Of a DNA stretch of 64,000 nt, positions 41,033 to 49,711 are shown piece by piece. A program made the position numbers and the translations under genes. Origin of the DNA: Buchananella felis (lineage in GTDB: Bacteria > Actinomycetota > Actinomycetes > Actinomycetales > Actinomycetaceae); the NCBI RefSeq assembly GCF_041380015.1, contig NZ_CP159978.1; one strand, 5' to 3'. The notes beneath the pieces are model-generated. The model did not search any database, was not told the DNA's origin, and saw only the letters and a program-made list of their open reading frames with translations. The number at the start of each line of letters is the position of its first letter. Position 1 is the first letter of the stretch.

Positions 41033-41078
41033 AACACCGGCTGACCCGGGCGGGCACCGACAAGGCGATGCCCACAGG

Positions 41079-41384
41079 CTTTCCACAGGCTGTGGGAAGA
41101 GTGTCCACTGCGCCATTTGGAGCGAAACCCGCGGTCGGAGGAGGGCCGTGCCGGATCCGAGCACCCGATTTCCCACAGTTATCCACCCACTTATCCCCAA
41201 AAGCTGTGGAGAAGGCGAGCGTTGCGGGAATCCTCCAACGAAAGCGCGCCAGGAGGGCCAGAGTTGGTGGGAAACCGGGAGTCGCCGGGCAGGGGCATGG
41301 GGCAAACCTCCAGGAAGCTGGGCCGGCGCGGCCAGGTCTTACACACTTGTAATTTCCCACAGGTGTGGAAAAGCCTGTGGATAA
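41079..41384. other. second DnaA-box-like cluster
   Basis: Sites: CTTTCCACA 41079-41087, TTATCCACC 41179-41187, TTATCCCCA 41191-41199, TGTGGAGAA 41205-41213, TGTGGAAAA 41364-41372 and a perfect TGTGGATAA at 41376-41384. The last pair is preceded by CTTGTAATT (from 41346), half of the palindrome seen in oriC. Confidence 0.65.
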
Positions 41385-41521
41385 CTCGTTGGGTGGGGAA
41401 GGCCAGGTAGGGGCGGCGGTGATCGACGGGATCAGTAGGTGGGGCGTCGGTCGGGCGGGGTGGCCAAGGAGGGCGCCTGAGTTGGGGAGGCTGGCCGGCG
41501 GGAGACGGGAGACCGGAGGGG

Positions 41522-41591
41522 GCCGGCAGGGTGCCGACGGGGCGACCAGAGGCGGGCCGGCAGGGTGCCGACGGGGCGACCAGAGGCGGGC
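41522..41591 (+). repeat. 35-bp tandem duplication
   Basis: Two adjacent identical units beginning GCCGGCAGGGTGCCGACGGG, just before the convergent crgA stop side. Part of a GC-rich low-complexity stretch (41450-41620). Confidence 0.7.
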
Positions 41592-41686
41592 GGTGCCGGG
41601 CGGCGGACAGCAAAAGGTGGGGCGCGCCCACGATCATCACGGCGCGCCCCACCTGGAGGCATTCGGCTAGGACCGAGTGGCTGGGG

Positions 41687-41953
41687 TTACCGCCAGCGCA
41701 GGGTCATCAGGAAGCCGACGATCATGACACCGAAGCCGATCGCCTGGTTCCAGTCCCCGATGCCGGGAATCGGGTAGAGGCCGTTGGCCAGGTGAGTGAC
41801 GACAACCCAGACCAGGCCCACCACCATCAGGATCAGCATTACCGGGGCCCACCAGCTCGGGGCGGGCTTGATGTCGTCGTTCCACGAGGGGCGGATCTCG
41901 GTGTCCGCGTGCACGGTACGGCCGCGGTGCTTCCGCTTCTTCGACTCAGGCAC
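41687..41953 (-). CDS. crgA: cell division protein CrgA
   Basis: 88-residue inner-membrane protein of the actinobacterial divisome, which interacts with FtsZ, FtsQ and PBPs in mycobacteria and affects septation. A basic N-terminus (MPESKKRKHRGRT) is followed by two membrane helices separated by a short loop (NGLYPIPGIGDWNQ). Start at GTG 41953, four bases after AAGGAGG; the open frame to 41998 lacks such a site. Transcribed away from the DUF881 gene. Confidence 0.93.
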   Translation of the reverse strand: MPESKKRKHRGRTVHADTEIRPSWNDDIKPAPSWWAPVMLILMVVGLVWVVVTHLANGLYPIPGIGDWNQAIGFGVMIVGFLMTLRWR

Positions 41954-42058
41954 GAGTCCTCCTTGAATCTTTGCTCGCCGCGTGGGAGAGCTGCTCATTG
42001 TCCGCCCCTTAGCGTAGCCTTTTGAAGGCCGCTAATCACAACGTGAAGGGTCCGCGCC

Positions 42059-43039
42059 GTGCACGATCAGCCGCCAAGTCAGCAATCAGCGCAGCCTGAC
42101 CAGCCCACGCGGCGTTCGGTTCGCGATTCGCTGCGGCTGCGCACGCGCCCGGGACGGCTCTCGATTCACGACCCGCGCCGCCTGGATACCACGCATCTGC
42201 GGGCCATCAGGGCGCCGCTGCGGCACGAGACACGCGTGATGGAGCCCCTGGATGTGGAGGCTATCGCGGCGCGCGCGCAGGGGCGGGGCAGGCCCGGACT
42301 GGTGCTGCGCCGGTGGCTGACTAGCGCGTTGGCGTTCCCGCGCCTGTCGTGGTCGTCGCTGGCGGTGCCGGTGGTGCTGTTCCTGGGGGCGGTGCTGGCG
42401 ACGGTGAACATCGGCACGAGGCAGGACACGGAGAGCGCGGAGGTGCGCGACCTGGTTTCGTTGGCGCAGTCGCGGGCGGAGAAGTTTGCGCAGGCGGAGC
42501 TGGTGAACCAGGAGCTGCGTGAGCAGGTGGCGCAGATCCTGAACCGGGCCTCCCCGGGCGCGCTGCCGGCCCCCGATGGGGCCCGCTCGGTGGCTGCGGG
42601 CCGGGTGGCGGTGATGGGCCCGGGCGTGCGGGTGAGGCTGTGGGACGCCAAGGTGCCGGACACGGGCCCGGGCGAGTTCACGAACGACGACTACGTGGTC
42701 CACCAGGGTGACATCGAGGGTGTGCTGAACGCCCTGCGGGCGGGTGGCGCGGAGGCGCTGTCGGTGCAGGGGCACAGGATCGTGTCCACCACGTCGATCA
42801 GGTGTGTGGGCAACGTGCTGTACATCAACGGTTTTCACTATTCGCCGCCGTACGTGGTGGAGGCGATCGGGGATCCGGCTGCTCTCACGGCGGCGCTGGA
42901 CGCCTCCCGGCAGGTGCAGATCTACCGGCAGTACGTGCAGGTTTTGGGTCTAGGCTGGGAGCTCAGCCCCGTCGATGCGTTGAGTATCGCCCCGCATACG
43001 GGGGCAAACGTGTTGCTTTATGCGAAGGTAAGCGAGTGA
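42059..43039 (+). CDS. DUF881 membrane protein
   Basis: 326 residues, GTG start with GAAGGG upstream. A ~95-residue polar N-terminal cytoplasmic region, one membrane helix (LAVPVVLFLGAVLATVNI, about 102-119), then an extracytoplasmic helix and the DUF881 domain (VVHQGDIEGVLNALRAGGAEALSVQ-type core, GNVLYINGFHYSPPYVVEAIG). DUF881 proteins sit between crgA and the sortase/kinase genes in actinobacteria (Rv0012 position); function unknown, probably division or wall related. The stop overlaps the sortase start (GTGA). Confidence 0.9.
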   Translation: MHDQPPSQQSAQPDQPTRRSVRDSLRLRTRPGRLSIHDPRRLDTTHLRAIRAPLRHETRVMEPLDVEAIAARAQGRGRPGLVLRRWLTSALAFPRLSWSSLAVPVVLFLGAVLATVNIGTRQDTESAEVRDLVSLAQSRAEKFAQAELVNQELREQVAQILNRASPGALPAPDGARSVAAGRVAVMGPGVRVRLWDAKVPDTGPGEFTNDDYVVHQGDIEGVLNALRAGGAEALSVQGHRIVSTTSIRCVGNVLYINGFHYSPPYVVEAIGDPAALTAALDASRQVQIYRQYVQVLGLGWELSPVDALSIAPHTGANVLLYAKVSE

Positions 43040-43896
43040 GCGCTAACTATTCTTCCGGGGACGGTGGCTTCGTCCGCGACGGTGACAACCCGCAGGCCAA
43101 CAACCCGCAGGCCAACAACCCGCAGGCCGACGAGCTGGAGGGCGAGGCGAGGCGGGAGCCGTACCGACCGCGGCACGTGGCGAAGGTGGCGCCGCCGTCG
43201 GTGACGGTCTCCGGGGTGATCGGCGAGCTGTTGCTGACGGCCGGCGTGGTGATGGCCCTGTTCGTGGTGTGGCAGGTGTTTTGGACCACCTGGCAGGCGC
43301 AGGTGACGATGCAAAAGGGCCTGGAGATCTTCCAGGAGCAGGTGGCCAAGGTTCCAGCGCCTACCACCCCGGCGGTGGAGGAGCAGAAGCGGCGGGATAA
43401 CCCGCCCGTGCACCAGCCTGCGGACGATTACGCGATCTTCGGGACGATTCACGTGCCCAGGTGGGACAACATGGCGATCCCGCTGGCGGAGGGCACGTTC
43501 GCGGCGGGCCTGCTGGACCTGGGTTACGCGGGCCACTACGTGGACACGCAGCAGCCGGGCGAGCTCGGCAACTTCGCGGTGGCGGGCCACCGGCAGACGG
43601 CGGGCCACAACTTCCGGGACGTGCACAAGCTGCAGACGGGTGACCCGGTGATCGTGGAGACGGCGGAGGCCTGGCTGGTTTACCGGGTCACGAGCTACGA
43701 GATCGTGGACCCGGATCAGGTGGAGGTGATCGCGCCGGTGCCGCACGCCCCGGGGCAGGAGCCCACGAAGCGTTTGATGACGATGACGACGTGCGACCCG
43801 GAGTGGGGTAACACGCACCGCTACATCGTCTACACGGAGTTCGATTACTGGCTGCCGCGTGATGCGGGCCGCCCGGCAGAGATGGGGTCTAACTGA
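43036..43896 (+). CDS. class E sortase
   Basis: Membrane-anchored cysteine transpeptidase that attaches proteins to the wall. GTG 43036 overlaps the DUF881 stop and gives 286 residues; the frame open further left is inside DUF881. A membrane helix covers about 59-80. The catalytic triad is visible: His185 in VAGHRQT, Cys253 in TMTTCDP and Arg262 in HRYIVY. The N-terminal cytoplasmic part has three tandem NNPQA/DNPQA units from a 15-base DNA repeat. A 51-codon membrane protein gene overlaps its stop. Confidence 0.92.
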   Translation: MSANYSSGDGGFVRDGDNPQANNPQANNPQADELEGEARREPYRPRHVAKVAPPSVTVSGVIGELLLTAGVVMALFVVWQVFWTTWQAQVTMQKGLEIFQEQVAKVPAPTTPAVEEQKRRDNPPVHQPADDYAIFGTIHVPRWDNMAIPLAEGTFAAGLLDLGYAGHYVDTQQPGELGNFAVAGHRQTAGHNFRDVHKLQTGDPVIVETAEAWLVYRVTSYEIVDPDQVEVIAPVPHAPGQEPTKRLMTMTTCDPEWGNTHRYIVYTEFDYWLPRDAGRPAEMGSN

Positions 43897-44051
43897 TGTA
43901 TGCCGCCTTGTTCCGTGCGTTGCCCGGCCCGAAGTGGATGAAGGCGCTGCAGTGCCTGTTGTTGTTCGCGGCCGTGGTGTTCGTGTTGTTCCAGTGGGGT
44001 TTTCCGTGGTTCGTGCGGGTCACTGGGATGAATGAGATCACGGTGGAGTGA
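43896..44051 (+). CDS. small single-pass membrane protein
   Basis: 51 residues, start overlapping the sortase stop (TGATG). A basic start (LFRALPGPKWMKALQ) precedes one strong membrane helix (LLLFAAVVFVLFQWGFPWF) and a short tail ending NEITVE. Small proteins of this type occur between sortase and the amidotransferase gene in related actinobacteria, and both boundaries here are tight overlaps. I therefore regard it as real. Function unknown; it might assist the neighbouring sortase or DUF881 protein. Confidence 0.75.
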   Translation: MYAALFRALPGPKWMKALQCLLLFAAVVFVLFQWGFPWFVRVTGMNEITVE

Positions 44052-44053
44052 TG

Positions 44054-44734
44054 ATGGACGACGTTGCCGCTGACGCCCCCCAGGCGGGGCCGGTTCCCGG
44101 TGAGGCGGGGTACGCCCCGAGGGTGCTCGTGGTGGATAACTACGACTCGTTCGTGTACACGATCGTGGGCTACTTGGAGCAGCTGGGTGCGCGCGTGACG
44201 GTGGCCCGCAACGACGTGGTGCCGCCGCTGGATGGTTTCGATGGGGTGTTGATCTCGCCGGGGCCGGGCGCGCCGGCGGAGGCGGGCCAGTCGATGGACG
44301 TGATCCGGCAGTGCCTGGAGCGGGACATCCCGATGTTTGGGGTGTGCCTGGGCATGCAGGCGTTGGCGGAGGTGTGTGGGGCCACGGTGTCGCACGCGCC
44401 GGAGCTGATGCATGGGCGCACCTCGCTGGTGGAGCACGAGGGCGTGGGCGTGTTCGCGGGCGCGCCGCAGCCGGTGCGGGTGACGCGCTACCACTCGCTG
44501 GCGGTGCGCCCGGAGACGCTGCCGCAGGAGGTGGAGGTGACGGCCCGCACCGAGAACGGGATCATCATGGGTTTGCGGCACCGCTCAGCGCGCGCGGAGG
44601 CGGTGCAGTTCCACCCGGAGGCGGTGCTCACGCAGGGCGGTCACCGCATGTTCGCCACGTGGCTGGAGGAGATCGGCGGGGCCGGGGCGGTGGAGCGCTC
44701 CCTGGGCATGGCTCCCGCGGTGGCCGGGGGCTAG
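44054..44734 (+). CDS. aminodeoxychorismate/anthranilate synthase component II (glutamine amidotransferase)
   Basis: Class I glutamine amidotransferase that supplies ammonia for p-aminobenzoate (folate) or anthranilate (tryptophan) synthesis. VVDNYDSFVYTI opens the domain. The nucleophile cysteine lies in MFGVCLGMQAL, the oxyanion glycines in LISPGPGAP, and the catalytic His/Glu in AVQFHPEAVL. ATG 44054 is preferred (GGAG five bases upstream); ATG 44051 and GTG 44048 are in frame. The partner component I is not in the window, so TrpG and PabA cannot be told apart; one protein may serve both. This place, convergent with pknB, is the mycobacterial Rv0013 position. Confidence 0.9.
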   Translation: MDDVAADAPQAGPVPGEAGYAPRVLVVDNYDSFVYTIVGYLEQLGARVTVARNDVVPPLDGFDGVLISPGPGAPAEAGQSMDVIRQCLERDIPMFGVCLGMQALAEVCGATVSHAPELMHGRTSLVEHEGVGVFAGAPQPVRVTRYHSLAVRPETLPQEVEVTARTENGIIMGLRHRSARAEAVQFHPEAVLTQGGHRMFATWLEEIGGAGAVERSLGMAPAVAGG

Positions 44735-44752
44735 GCCCGGCGCGGATACAGC

Positions 44753-44802
44753 GGGGCGGGGGTGGCCAGAACGCGAATTGAGGTTCTGGCCGCCCCCGCC
44801 CC
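44753..44802. terminator. bidirectional terminator between amidotransferase and pknB
   Basis: 20-bp stem (44753-44772 with 44783-44802, one G-T wobble), starting GGGGCGGGGGTGGCCAGAAC, with a 10-base loop. It separates two convergent genes. Confidence 0.85.
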
Positions 44803-44838
44803 TTCTCGTGGACCTGGCAGGCCCGAGCGGCGTGGGTG

Positions 44839-46734
44839 TTAGCCGCCGCTGCCGGTGGGCTCCGCGGAGGCGGAGGGGTCCTCTGAGGGGGTGCCCGGCT
44901 CGGGTGCCTGCGTGGAGGCCGGCGGCGGGGTGGGCGTGGGCTGCGGGGTGGGGGTGGAGCGTTCGCGGGCGACTAGCAGGTTCACGCGCGAGCCGCGGCC
45001 TACCTTGCCGGTGGCGGGGTTTTGCTGCAGCACGGTGCCGGGGGTGAGGTCGGACTCCTCGTAGGTGATGGAGGCGGTGATGCCGTTGTCGGTGAAGAAC
45101 TGTTCGGCGTCCACGAGCATCTTGTTGGTGAAGTCCTGGATGGCGACGAGGCCGGTGGAGTAGACGACGTCCACCTTGTCGCCGGCCTTGACGGGGGTGC
45201 CGGGCTCGGGGTTGGTGCGGATGACGGCGTCCTGCTCGTGCTTGCCGGAGTCTTCGCTGGTGAGGGCCCCGACTACTAGGCCGAGTGCGGCGAGCTCGTC
45301 GCGGGCCTGCTGCAGGGTGCGGTTGCGCAGGTCGGGCAGGGCGAAGGTTTGCGGGCCGCCGGAGAAGGACACCTTGACCACGGATCCGGGCGCCACCTGG
45401 CTGCCGACGGCGGGGTCTGCGGAGACGAACTTGCCGCGCTCGACGTCGGCGGAGAGGGTTTCGGGGCCCAGCTCGAACTTGAGTCCGGCTTCGAGCAGCA
45501 CCTGCTGCACCTGGCCCTGGTCCAGGCCGGCCAGTTCGGGGACGGCCACGGTGGTGGGCTCTGCCTCCTTGCCGTTGAGGATGGCGAATGCGCCCACGCC
45601 GACGACTAGGACGGCCAGGGCGACGGCGATCCAGGTCCACAGGAGGCGCTTCTTGCGCTTCTGCTCGCGCAGTGCGGCCTCGCGGCGCCTGGAGACGTCC
45701 TCCGGGGCGCCGTGCATGGAGGAGGACTGCGCGGAGTCGCTCAGCACGGGCGGGGCGGGCGGGGCCGGGGCGGGCACCGCCGGGGTGAGGGCGGTGGCCG
45801 CGGCCAGGGCAACGGTGTTGGCGGCGGCCGGGTTGGGGGCGGTGGCCCAGTGGGAGACGGCGGGGGCGAGCACGGGCTGGCCGCGCTCGGCCTTGAGCAG
45901 GTCGGCGCGCATCTCGGAGGCGTCGCGGTAGCGGTGGTCGCGGTTCTTGGCTAGGGCCTTCAGGACCACGCGGTCCAGGTCGCCGGGGATGTCGGCGGCC
46001 AGCGACGAGGGCGGCTTGGGCAGCTCCTGGACGTGCTGGTAGGCCACGGAGACGGCGGTGTCGCCGGAGAACGGGGGGCGCCCGGTGAGCAGTTCGTAGA
46101 GCACGCAGCCGGTGGAGTACAGGTCGGAGCGGGAGTCCACCACTTCGCCGCGGGCCTGCTCGGGGGAGAGGTATTGGGCGGTGCCCACCACGCCGTGCGT
46201 CTGGGTCATGGAGGACTGGGAGTCCTCCATGGCGCGGGCGATGCCGAAGTCCATCACCTTCACCTGGCCGGCGGTGGTGAGCATGATGTTGCCGGGCTTG
46301 ATGTCGCGGTGGACGATCCCCTCGCGGTGGGAGTACTCCAGGGCGGAGAGGATGCCGGCGACGATCTCCACGGCCTCGGGGATCGGCACCGGGTCGCCTT
46401 CGCTGAGGAGCTCGCGCACGGTGTGGCCCTCGACGTACTCCATGACGATGTAGGGGATGGGGCCAACGGTGCCGTCGGCGGCCATCATGTCCTCTTCGCC
46501 GGTGTCGTGGACTGCCACGATCGCGGGGTGGTTGAGGCGGCCGGCGCTCTGGGCCTCGCGGCGGAACCGGGTTTGGAACATGGGGTCCCGCGCGAGGTCT
46601 GAGCGCAGCAGCTTGATCGCCACGGTGCGCTTGAGGCGCGAGTCGAAGCCCACGTACACGTCGGCCATCCCACCGCGTCCGATGAGGTGCCCGATCTCGT
46701 ATCGGTTGCCTAGAAGTTTGGGAAGCTGCGTCAT
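44839..46734 (-). CDS. pknB: Ser/Thr protein kinase PknB with PASTA domains
   Basis: Receptor kinase that senses peptidoglycan fragments and controls growth and division. 631 residues. The kinase domain has GRGGMADVY, K41 (VAIK), H142-R143-D144 and D162-F163-G164, with an activation loop carrying TQTHGVVGTAQY. A Pro/Ala-rich juxtamembrane region leads to a membrane helix (364-387). Three PASTA repeats (~393-595) and a Pro/Thr/Ser-rich tail are outside. ATG 46734 follows AAAGGA. Last gene of the fhaA-fhaB-pstP-rodA-pbpA-pknA-pknB operon. Confidence 0.97.
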   Translation of the reverse strand: MTQLPKLLGNRYEIGHLIGRGGMADVYVGFDSRLKRTVAIKLLRSDLARDPMFQTRFRREAQSAGRLNHPAIVAVHDTGEEDMMAADGTVGPIPYIVMEYVEGHTVRELLSEGDPVPIPEAVEIVAGILSALEYSHREGIVHRDIKPGNIMLTTAGQVKVMDFGIARAMEDSQSSMTQTHGVVGTAQYLSPEQARGEVVDSRSDLYSTGCVLYELLTGRPPFSGDTAVSVAYQHVQELPKPPSSLAADIPGDLDRVVLKALAKNRDHRYRDASEMRADLLKAERGQPVLAPAVSHWATAPNPAAANTVALAAATALTPAVPAPAPPAPPVLSDSAQSSSMHGAPEDVSRRREAALREQKRKKRLLWTWIAVALAVLVVGVGAFAILNGKEAEPTTVAVPELAGLDQGQVQQVLLEAGLKFELGPETLSADVERGKFVSADPAVGSQVAPGSVVKVSFSGGPQTFALPDLRNRTLQQARDELAALGLVVGALTSEDSGKHEQDAVIRTNPEPGTPVKAGDKVDVVYSTGLVAIQDFTNKMLVDAEQFFTDNGITASITYEESDLTPGTVLQQNPATGKVGRGSRVNLLVARERSTPTPQPTPTPPPASTQAPEPGTPSEDPSASAEPTGSGG

Positions 46735-46752
46735 TTTTATCCTTTCAACTCC

Positions 46753-48255
46753 CTAACCTGCCAGAGCCAGGACTGCGATGCTGAGCAGTACGGCCAAGAT
46801 TGCGCTTCCGGTGCCCAGGACCTTGGTGCGCGGCAGGGTGCCGAGCGAGCCTAGGCCGGAAAGAATGTGTGGTTCGGTGGCGGCGTGGGCCGGCGCGCGC
46901 CCGGCGGGTGCGGCGGCCTCGCTGCCGTTTTGCTGAGCGGCGCCGACGTCGGGCCACCGCAGTGTACGGCGCTCCTGGCGCGAGGTGGGGGGTCCGTCCG
47001 TCGCGCGCCGCTGCGTGGGACGCGCCGCCTTGGCTGGGACGTGGGTGGCCGACGCTGCCGCCCCTACCTGCGGCCCGGTGGCGCTGCCCGCGCCGGGCGC
47101 GGGCACGCCAGCCGGTGCGGCCGGGCCAACGGGCGCGGCAAGAGCGGCGCGGCGGGCGCGGGTGCGGCCCGCATTTGCGTGGTCGGTGCGGGCGCCCTCC
47201 ACGGCGGCGTGGTCGCGGTGGCCGACCTGGGCGCGTTCGGCGCCGGCGCGTGGGGCGGGCGTGCCCGTGGGGACGGCGGGCGGAGCGTCGTCCATGCTGG
47301 CGCGGCGCGCGCGGCGGCGCAGCCCACCGATGGCGGCACGGGCGACCCGAGCGGCCTCCACCACGCGGCCGGGCTCCTCCTCGGCGTCCTCGGAGTCATC
47401 GCGCGGGCTGGAGTGCTCCAACCAGTCGGTGCCGCCGCTGACAGGGTCCAGCTCCCAGGCCAGGGATTCGAGCTGGCGCGCCACGGAGTCGGCGTTGCGG
47501 GGCCGGCGCGTGGGGTCCTTGACCAGCAGGGACATGACCAGCTGGGCCAGGGCGGGCGGAACGTCGTCCGGGAGGGGCGGCACCTCGTCGTTGACGTGCG
47601 CGAAGGCGATGTCCACCTCGTTCTTCCCGGTGAACGGGCGCCGCCCGGCCAGGGCCTCGTAGGCCACCACGCCCAGCGCGTACAGGTCGCCGGCCGGCGT
47701 GGCCGGGCGCCCCATCGCCTGCTCGGGGGCCAGGTACTGGGCCGTACCCATCACCTGGCCGGCCTGCGTCATCGGCGTCTGGTCGGCAGCGATGGAGATG
47801 CCGAAGTCGGTGAGCTTGACCTGCCCGGCGGGAGTGATGAGCAGGTTGGAGGGCTTGACGTCGCGGTGGATGATCCCGCCCCGGTGCGCCGCCCCCAGGG
47901 CCGCTGCGGTGGCCGACAGCACGTGCGCCACGCGCGCCGGGGCCAGGCGCTGCCCGCCGCGCAGGAAGTCGGTGAGCGGCCGGCCCTCCACCAGCTCCAT
48001 CGCGATCCACGCGCTCGGGCCGTCCACGCCGTAGTTGAGCACCTCCGCCAGGCCGGGGTGGTGCAGGCCGGCGGCGTTGCGGCCCTCGGCCTCCATGCGC
48101 AGCAGCAGGGTGCGCTGACCGGCCAGGTCCGGGCGCAGCACCTTCAACGCCACCTCGGTGCCGGGCATGCGCTCGTCGGCGGCGCGCCAGACCTCTCCCA
48201 TCCCGCCGGTGGCGATCTTCTCCACCGGCCGGTACCGGCCCCCGTAAAGCTTCAT
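46753..48255 (-). CDS. pknA: Ser/Thr protein kinase PknA-like
   Basis: Second kinase of the operon, a regulator of division and cell shape. 500 residues from ATG 48255, one base after the pbpA stop. The kinase domain (1-270) has a complete active site: K38 in VALK, H130-R131-D132 and D150-F151-G152. A ~200-residue Ala/Arg/Pro-rich linker follows, and a single membrane helix at the extreme C-terminus (about 480-498). There are no PASTA domains, so unlike PknB it has essentially no extracellular sensor. Confidence 0.93.
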   Translation of the reverse strand: MKLYGGRYRPVEKIATGGMGEVWRAADERMPGTEVALKVLRPDLAGQRTLLLRMEAEGRNAAGLHHPGLAEVLNYGVDGPSAWIAMELVEGRPLTDFLRGGQRLAPARVAHVLSATAAALGAAHRGGIIHRDVKPSNLLITPAGQVKLTDFGISIAADQTPMTQAGQVMGTAQYLAPEQAMGRPATPAGDLYALGVVAYEALAGRRPFTGKNEVDIAFAHVNDEVPPLPDDVPPALAQLVMSLLVKDPTRRPRNADSVARQLESLAWELDPVSGGTDWLEHSSPRDDSEDAEEEPGRVVEAARVARAAIGGLRRRARRASMDDAPPAVPTGTPAPRAGAERAQVGHRDHAAVEGARTDHANAGRTRARRAALAAPVGPAAPAGVPAPGAGSATGPQVGAAASATHVPAKAARPTQRRATDGPPTSRQERRTLRWPDVGAAQQNGSEAAAPAGRAPAHAATEPHILSGLGSLGTLPRTKVLGTGSAILAVLLSIAVLALAG

Positions 48256-48256
48256 C

Positions 48257-49711
48257 TCAATCAAGGAAGGCCTCCAGGATCTGCCGGGCGATCGGGGCGG
48301 CCACGCTGCCGCCCGTGTCCTCGCCGGCGGCCTGCTCGCCGCCCTCCACCAGCACCGCGATGGCGATGCGGGGGTTGTCTGCCGGCGCGAAGCCCACGAA
48401 CCACGTGTGGGGGCCGCCCACGTCGCTGCCGGTCTGGGCCGTGCCGGTCTTGCCGCCCACGCTCACGCCCGGGATGGCCGCGGCGTTACCGGTGCCGTTC
48501 TCCACCTCGCTGACCATGAGCGCGCGCAGCTGGGCGGCCACCTCCGGGCTGGTGGACTGGCGCAGCTCCTTCGGGCTGGAGCTGGAGATCACCTGCAGGT
48601 CCGCGTTCAGCTCTCGCTCGATCAGGTACGGGCTCATCTGCTTGCCGCCGTTGGCGATCGTGGCGGCCACCAGGGCCATCTGCAGCGGGGTGGCGCGCAC
48701 GTCGAACTGGCCGATCGCGCTCATCGCCACCTCGGACTTGCTGGCGGTGGCCGGGTAGACCGAGGCCGTCACCGCAAGCGGGATCTCCAGCTCGTCCCCG
48801 AAGCCGTAGTTGGCGGCCTCCTTTGCCAGCGCCTGCCCGCCCAGCTCCATGGCGTAGAGCGAGAAGGGGGTGTTGCAGGACAGGTCGAAGGCCTCCTGCA
48901 GGGTCACCGTGCCGCTGCCGCAGGAGGCCCCGCCGTAGTTGCGCAGGATCGAACTGGAGTCAGGCAGGGCCAGCTCTGCGGGCGCATCCAGCAGGGTGTC
49001 CGGGGTGACGGTGCCGCTGGTGAGCAGCGCGGAGGCGGTGATGATCTTGAACGTGGAGCCCGGGGCGTACAGGTCGCCCGCGATGGCGCGGTTCATCAAC
49101 GGCCTGCCCGGGTCCTCAGACAGCGCGTGGTAGGCCGCCTCGGCCTCCACCCGGTTGTGGACCGCCAGCTGGTTCGGGTCGAAGGACGGCTTGGACACCA
49201 GCGCCAGGATGCGTCCCGTGGCCGGCTCGATGGCCACCACCGCGCCGCGCTTGTCCCCCAGCGCGTCCCAGGCCGCCTGCTGCGTCGCCGCGTCCAGGGT
49301 CAGCTCCAGGGCCCCACCGCGCGGCTGGGAGCCGGCAAACAGCTGGGCGATGCGGGAGAACCACTGGGAGGAGGCGGTGCCGCTGAGCACCGGTCCGGCG
49401 GCCTGCTCGAGCCCGGTGGCCGAGGCAAAGACCGTGGAGTAGTAGCCGGTCACCGGCGCGTAGAGCGGACCGTTGGAGTAGGAACGCAGGTACTTAAAGA
49501 CGTCGTTGACCGGGGAGGAGGACGCCACCTTTTCCTCCCCCACCACGATCGGGCCGCGCTCGCGGCCGTAGGTCTCGTAGATGGCGCGCACGTTGCGCGG
49601 GTCCGCGTTCAGGCCCGGGGCGGCGATCACCTGCACGTACGAGGCGGCCGCGAAGAGCAGCACAAACAGGAGCGCAGCGATGCGCGCGGTGGTCAGGATC
49701 TGCTTGTTCAC
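48257..49711 (-). CDS. pbpA: class B penicillin-binding protein PbpA
   Basis: Monofunctional transpeptidase that cross-links peptidoglycan with the adjacent RodA glycosyltransferase. 484 residues, GTG start overlapping rodA by four bases. An N-terminal membrane anchor (11-30) is followed by the transpeptidase domain with S219-T-F-K222, S278-C-N280 and K421-T-G423. No PASTA domains and a short N-terminal domain, as in mycobacterial PbpA (Rv0016c). PknB phosphorylates PbpA in mycobacteria. Confidence 0.96.
   Translation of the reverse strand: MNKQILTTARIAALLFVLLFAAASYVQVIAAPGLNADPRNVRAIYETYGRERGPIVVGEEKVASSSPVNDVFKYLRSYSNGPLYAPVTGYYSTVFASATGLEQAAGPVLSGTASSQWFSRIAQLFAGSQPRGGALELTLDAATQQAAWDALGDKRGAVVAIEPATGRILALVSKPSFDPNQLAVHNRVEAEAAYHALSEDPGRPLMNRAIAGDLYAPGSTFKIITASALLTSGTVTPDTLLDAPAELALPDSSSILRNYGGASCGSGTVTLQEAFDLSCNTPFSLYAMELGGQALAKEAANYGFGDELEIPLAVTASVYPATASKSEVAMSAIGQFDVRATPLQMALVAATIANGGKQMSPYLIERELNADLQVISSSSPKELRQSTSPEVAAQLRALMVSEVENGTGNAAAIPGVSVGGKTGTAQTGSDVGGPHTWFVGFAPADNPRIAIAVLVEGGEQAAGEDTGGSVAAPIARQILEAFLD

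Larger units (their letters stand above)
40079..41686. other. 1.6-kb gene-free region with palindromes and DnaA-box-like cluster
   Basis: No gene supported on either strand. In order: a rhomboid terminator (40100-40130), palindrome P2 (40222-40393), a pair of mutually exclusive hairpins (40458-40503), a variant of the P1 left flank, palindrome P3 (40870-41032), a DnaA-box-like cluster (41079-41384) and a GC-rich stretch with a 35-bp tandem repeat. It is the largest non-coding gap in the window. Confidence 0.75.

Noticed and set aside
40528..41670. Open frames in the gap between rhomboid and crgA
   Set aside because: Lie over palindromes, DnaA-box-like sites and tandem repeats; composition differs from real genes and no start signals are seen.
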